This document shows, in pieces, positions 60,543 to 64,000 of a stretch of DNA of 64,000 nt (its first letter is position 1; each line of letters begins with the position of its first letter). The notes beneath the pieces are model-generated. The model searched no databases, was not told the origin of the DNA, and was given only the letters and a program-made list of their open reading frames with translations. Location of the stretch: positions 4,796,501 to 4,860,500 of the forward strand of contig NZ_JAUSYD010000001.1 of NCBI RefSeq assembly GCF_030816615.1, written 5' to 3'. A program made the translations under genes and the position numbers. This stretch comes from Streptomyces sp. B1I3. Lineage in GTDB: Bacteria; Actinomycetota; Actinomycetes; Streptomycetales; Streptomycetaceae.

Positions 60543-60849
60543 GGAAATCGGTCCCCTTGGGTGAAGTTCTGCCGCCGTGGGGCCGTGTGGGTCGCTCCCG
60601 GGGTCGCCCGCCGGGGTCGCGTGGACGTTACGGGGGTGTGGCGCGGGGGTGTCGTGGACCGGTGGTTCGCCGCGTTCGAGGGATCAAGGGCCAGCTCACA
60701 GGCGGTGAACAACGTCCGCGTGTACCGAGTGGTTCCCCGGCGGCGCCATGACCTGGGTCACGTGGGCGGCGAAGTGTAGCAGAGGGTGGCGCATACCTTG
60801 TGAAGGGGCTCACGAGCATGCCCCCCCAGGGGGGTGGATACTCGATGGC
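60543..60849. other. Long untranslated leader upstream of ndh
   Basis: 307 bases between the Rex site and the ndh ATG without a supportable gene. No known riboswitch class is recognised. A second promoter nearer the gene cannot be excluded. Confidence 0.5.
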
Positions 60850-62235
60850 ATGAGCACCACGGAGCGTCCCAGGATCCTCGTTGTAGGCGGTGGGTACGTA
60901 GGCCTGTACGCAGCTCGTCGCATTCTTAAGAAGATGCGGTACGGGGAGGCGACCGTCACGGTCGTCGACCCTCGCTCGTACATGACGTACCAGCCCTTCC
61001 TCCCCGAAGCTGCTGCCGGCAGCATCTCGCCTCGGCATGTCGTCGTCCCGCTGCGACGCGTGCTGCCCAAGGCCGAGGTGCTCACCGGTCGTGTCACGAC
61101 CATCGATCAGGACCGCAAGGTCGCCACGGTCGCGCCGCTCGTCGGCGAGGCCTACGAGCTGCCCTTCGACTACCTGGTCATCGCGATGGGCGCGGTCTCC
61201 CGCACCTTCCCGATCCCCGGCCTCGCCGAGCAGGGCATCGGCATGAAGGGCATCGAGGAGTCCATCGGCCTGCGCAACCACGTCCTCGAGCAGCTGGACA
61301 AGGCTGACTCGACGACCGATGAGGAAGTCCGCCGCAAGGCGTTGACCTTCGTCTTCGTGGGCGGCGGTTTCGCCGGCGCGGAGACCATCGGTGAGGTCGA
61401 GGACATGGCGCGCGACGCGGCCAAGTACTACACCAGCGTGAAGCGCGAGGACATGCGCTTCATCCTGGTCGACGCCGCCGACAGGATCCTTCCCGAGGTC
61501 GGCCCGAAGCTGGGCGCGTACGGCAAGGAGCACCTGGAGAGCCGCGGCGTGGAGATCTACCTCTCCACCTCGATGGACTCCTGCGTCGACGGTCACGTGG
61601 TGCTGAAGAACGGCCTCGAGGTCGACTCCAGCACGATCGTGTGGACGGCCGGCGTGAAGCCGAACCCGGCGCTGGCCCGCTTCGGTCTGCCGCTCGGCCC
61701 CCGCGGCCACGTGGACACCTCCGAGAAGCTCCAGGTGCAGGGCACGGACTACATCTGGGCCGCGGGCGACAACGCCCAGGTGCCGGACATGGTCGGCCGC
61801 CGGGCCGGCAACCCCAACGCCTGGTGCCCGCCGAACGCCCAGCACGCGCTGCGCCAGGCCAAGGTCCTCGGTGACAACGTCATCTCCGGCATGCGGGGCT
61901 TCCCGCAGAAGGAGTACAGCCACGCCAACAAGGGTGCGGTCGCCGGTCTCGGCCTGCACAAGGGCGTCGCGATGATCGTCATGGGCAAGGTGAAGATCAA
62001 GCTCAAGGGCCGTCTCGCCTGGTACATGCACCGCGGCTACCACGGCATGGCGATGCCGACCTGGAACCGCAAGATCCGGATCTTCGCCGACTGGACCCTG
62101 GCGATGTTCCTGAAGCGCGAGGTCGTCTCGCTCGGCGCCATGGAGACTCCGCGCGAGGAGTTCTACGAGGCCGCCAAGCCCAGCCCCGCGCCGGTCGCCG
62201 CCAAGGCCGAGGGCGAGAAGGCCAAGGCCTCCTAG
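60850..62235 (+). CDS. ndh: Type II NADH dehydrogenase
   Basis: 461 residues. Non-proton-pumping NADH:quinone oxidoreductase. FAD motif RILVVGGGYVGLYAARRIL near residues 8-26, then YLVIAMGAVSRTFPIPG, the NADH-binding FVFVGGGFAGAETIGEVEDM, WAAGDNAQVPD near 300, and a C-terminal amphipathic membrane-anchoring region. The Lys/Ala-rich end is common. Expression should be under Rex. Confidence 0.96.
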   Translation: MSTTERPRILVVGGGYVGLYAARRILKKMRYGEATVTVVDPRSYMTYQPFLPEAAAGSISPRHVVVPLRRVLPKAEVLTGRVTTIDQDRKVATVAPLVGEAYELPFDYLVIAMGAVSRTFPIPGLAEQGIGMKGIEESIGLRNHVLEQLDKADSTTDEEVRRKALTFVFVGGGFAGAETIGEVEDMARDAAKYYTSVKREDMRFILVDAADRILPEVGPKLGAYGKEHLESRGVEIYLSTSMDSCVDGHVVLKNGLEVDSSTIVWTAGVKPNPALARFGLPLGPRGHVDTSEKLQVQGTDYIWAAGDNAQVPDMVGRRAGNPNAWCPPNAQHALRQAKVLGDNVISGMRGFPQKEYSHANKGAVAGLGLHKGVAMIVMGKVKIKLKGRLAWYMHRGYHGMAMPTWNRKIRIFADWTLAMFLKREVVSLGAMETPREEFYEAAKPSPAPVAAKAEGEKAKAS

Positions 62236-62250
62236 CACGCGCACGACACC

Positions 62251-62290
62251 GAAGGGACCGTCCGCCATCCGTGGTGCGGACGGTCCCTTC
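62251..62290. terminator. Terminator hairpin after ndh
   Basis: A 15-bp perfect stem GAAGGGACCGTCCGC with a 10-base loop, 16 bases past the stop. Confidence 0.9.
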
Positions 62291-62488
62291 GGCGTTTCCG
62301 TTGGCCGGCCGAACTGTATGGCGTATGCAGGTATTTTGCCGTTCCGTTGCACCGGCACGGGAAGGCCGCCGTACCGGGCGGCGTTGAGTCAGGTGTACCT
62401 CACCGTCGCCCCGAGGTGTCGCGGCCCGGTTCGGGTGCGTATATGCGAATTTAGGCACGTTGGGAACACCACCACGGAGGTGTACGCC

Positions 62489-63793
62489 ATGGCAGACGCC
62501 GCGTCGCGGCTGACCGCTCTCGCCGAAGAGTTGCTCGGAGAACCCCTGCCGGTTCGGATCCGGGCCTGGGACGGCAGCGAATCGGGGCCGCCGGGTGCCC
62601 CCGTTCTCGTCCTGCGCCACCGCCGCGCCCTGCGCCGGCTGCTCTGGAAGCCGGGCGAGCTCGGTCTGGCCCGTGCCTGGGTGGCCGGGGAGATCGACAT
62701 CGACGGCGATCTCTACGCGGCCCTGGGACATCTGGCCGCCCTCCTGTGGGAGCGCGGTGCCGACGCGAAGGACTCCGTCCACCCCGTGCGGGACCCGAAG
62801 GTGCGCGCCTTCGCCCGTGGTCTCGTGCAGCTGGCCGGGCCCTGGCCGCCGCCGCCCCCGCCGGCCGAGGAGGTCCGCCGCCGTTCCGGTGCGCTGCACA
62901 CCAAGCGCCGCGACAAGGAGGCGATCAGCCACCACTACGACGTGGGCAACGAGTTCTACGAACTGGTCCTCGGCCCCTCCATGGTCTACTCCTGCGCCTA
63001 CTGGCAGGACGGTGGCACGCTCGAGGACGCCCAGCGCGACAAGCTCGACCTGGTCTGCCGCAAGCTCGCGCTGAAGGAGGACGACCGCCTCCTCGACGTC
63101 GGCTGCGGCTGGGGCTCCATGGCCATCCACGCGGCCCGCGAGTACGGCGCCCGGGTCACCGGTGTCACCCTCTCCACCGAACAGGCGGCCTTCGCCCGCA
63201 AGCGCATCGCCGAGGAGGGCCTCACCGACCGGATCGAGATCCGCGTCCAGGACTACCGGGACGTCAGGGACGGTCCGTACGACGCCATCTCCTCGATCGG
63301 CATGGCCGAGCACGTCGGCTCGGTCCGCTTCCGCGAGTACGCCGACGACCTCTACGCACTCCTGAAGCCCGGTGGCCGGCTGCTGAACCACCAGATCGCC
63401 CGCCGCCCCGAGAAGGACGAGTCGGCGTACCGCATCGACGAGTTCATCGACGCGTACGTCTTCCCGGACGGGGAGCTCGCTCCCGTGGGCCGCACGGTGG
63501 CCACCCTCGAGGAGGCAGGCTTCGAGGCGCGGGACGTCGAAGCCCTCCGTGAGCACTACGCACTGACCCTGCGTCAGTGGGTGGCCAACCTGGAGCAGCA
63601 CTGGCAGGAGGCGGTCAGGGTCACCTCGCCCGGACGCGCGCGGGTCTGGCGGCTCTACATGGCCGCCTCGGCCCTCTCCTTCGAGCGCAACAAGATCGGC
63701 GTCAACCAGATCCTCGCGGTGCGTCCGCAGGAGGGCGGCCCGGCGGGTATGCCGCTGCGAGCCCGCGCCTGGACGGCGTCGGCGGCCGGCTGA
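62489..63793 (+). CDS. Cyclopropane-fatty-acyl-phospholipid synthase-like methyltransferase
   Basis: 434 residues from ATG 62489, with CGGAGG eight bases before. SAM-binding LDVGCGWGSMAIHAAREYGA near residue 203, and CFA-type signatures SHHYDVGNEFYELVLGPSM, YSCAYWQDGGTLEDAQ, SIGMAEHVG, EHYALTLRQWVANLE. It should methylate unsaturated phospholipid acyl chains in the membrane. Some homologues make methyl-branched lipids instead. Confidence 0.93.
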   Translation: MADAASRLTALAEELLGEPLPVRIRAWDGSESGPPGAPVLVLRHRRALRRLLWKPGELGLARAWVAGEIDIDGDLYAALGHLAALLWERGADAKDSVHPVRDPKVRAFARGLVQLAGPWPPPPPPAEEVRRRSGALHTKRRDKEAISHHYDVGNEFYELVLGPSMVYSCAYWQDGGTLEDAQRDKLDLVCRKLALKEDDRLLDVGCGWGSMAIHAAREYGARVTGVTLSTEQAAFARKRIAEEGLTDRIEIRVQDYRDVRDGPYDAISSIGMAEHVGSVRFREYADDLYALLKPGGRLLNHQIARRPEKDESAYRIDEFIDAYVFPDGELAPVGRTVATLEEAGFEARDVEALREHYALTLRQWVANLEQHWQEAVRVTSPGRARVWRLYMAASALSFERNKIGVNQILAVRPQEGGPAGMPLRARAWTASAAG

Positions 63794-63806
63794 GCCGGGA
63801 ACGCAC

Positions 63807-63841
63807 GAGGGCCGGCACCCGCGGTGCGGATGCCGGCCCTC
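63807..63841. terminator. Terminator hairpin between convergent genes
   Basis: An 11-bp stem GAGGGCCGGCA with a 13-base loop. It serves the methyltransferase and the permease gene entering from the right. Confidence 0.85.
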
Positions 63842-63855
63842 AATTCGTCTGTCGT

Positions 63856-64000
63856 CTACTCCGTCTTGATCGCGGTCAGCATGTTCAGCTTCGCGCCGCT
63901 GCGGGCCGGCCACAGCGAGGCCAGCACACCCACGAGCCCTGCCAGCACCAGGAAGAGCGCGAGCCGGTCCCACGGGATGACCAGGGCGTAGCCCGGGATG
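63856..64000 (-). CDS. FtsX-type ABC permease, C-terminal end (cut by window edge)
   Basis: 48 residues are visible: IPGYALVIPWDRLALFLVLA, GLVGVLASLWPARSGAKLNM, then LTAIKTE and a TAG stop. This is the last TM segment and cytoplasmic end of an FtsX/MacB-type permease, similar to the end of the permease at 18.8-21.3 kb. The rest lies outside the window. Confidence 0.85.
   Translation of the reverse strand, partial: IPGYALVIPWDRLALFLVLAGLVGVLASLWPARSGAKLNMLTAIKTE

Overview
The window is high-GC actinobacterial chromosome and is almost certainly Streptomyces. The evidence is third-position G/C codons throughout, frequent GTG starts and GTGA/ATGA overlaps, and a conserved core order of rplY-prs-glmU-tRNA-Gln, mfd, mazG, two Rpf genes, eno, a DivIC-like gene, a DUF501 gene, ppx/gppA and ndh. 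No rRNA or CRISPR array was seen.

Layout. (1) 0-5.2 kb: a minus-strand housekeeping block (rplY, prs, glmU, tRNA-Gln), then a plus-strand orphan histidine kinase. (2) 5.3-11.3 kb: a first toxin/immunity-type island. It holds a YwqJ-like deaminase with a SUKH-3 gene, a WHH-nuclease/SUKH-1 fusion, an 847-residue protein read as Imm35, Pro/Gly linker, deaminase-like and SUKH-4 domains, and a coiled-coil DivIVA-like protein. (3) 11.3-30 kb: membrane transport and regulation (MarR/MFS pair, DUF485 + solute:sodium symporter, a second MFS pump, an ABC ATPase/FtsX permease pair), a VapBC pair, mfd, TetR, and several exported or membrane proteins. (4) 30.1-48.7 kb: the accessory core. A secreted 3576-residue RHS toxin ends in a HINT pretoxin domain and a Tox-REase-5-like nuclease tip, followed by its immunity gene. 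Downstream lies a graveyard of orphan toxin tips, HINT scraps and immunity genes (SUKH-3 twice, SUFU, HEAT). They are interleaved with four fragments of a tyrosine integrase, all on the minus strand, and four copies of a TGACGGCA-type double motif, three of them at integrase ends. (5) 48.8-50.2 kb: a DUF1963 gene flanked by two transposase remnants. (6) 50.5-64 kb: core genes again: a SurA-like lipoprotein, mazG, a P450, two Rpf-LysM proteins (the second behind a c-di-AMP riboswitch), eno, division and phosphatase genes, ndh with a Rex operator far upstream, a cyclopropane-synthase-like methyltransferase, and the tail of an FtsX permease.

The most interesting object is the RHS locus at 40-48 kb. 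The sequence suggests that toxin-tip/immunity cassettes accumulated behind one large delivery protein, and that several junctions coincide with an integrase 3' end, its presumed attachment-arm repeats and a terminator hairpin. Homology to the parent gene starts in or at the end of the HINT module (YYVLAG...LVHNC), which is the natural swap point for new tips. The first island (5-10 kb) uses the same domain vocabulary (YwqJ-like deaminase, SUKH families) but in intact, non-RHS form.
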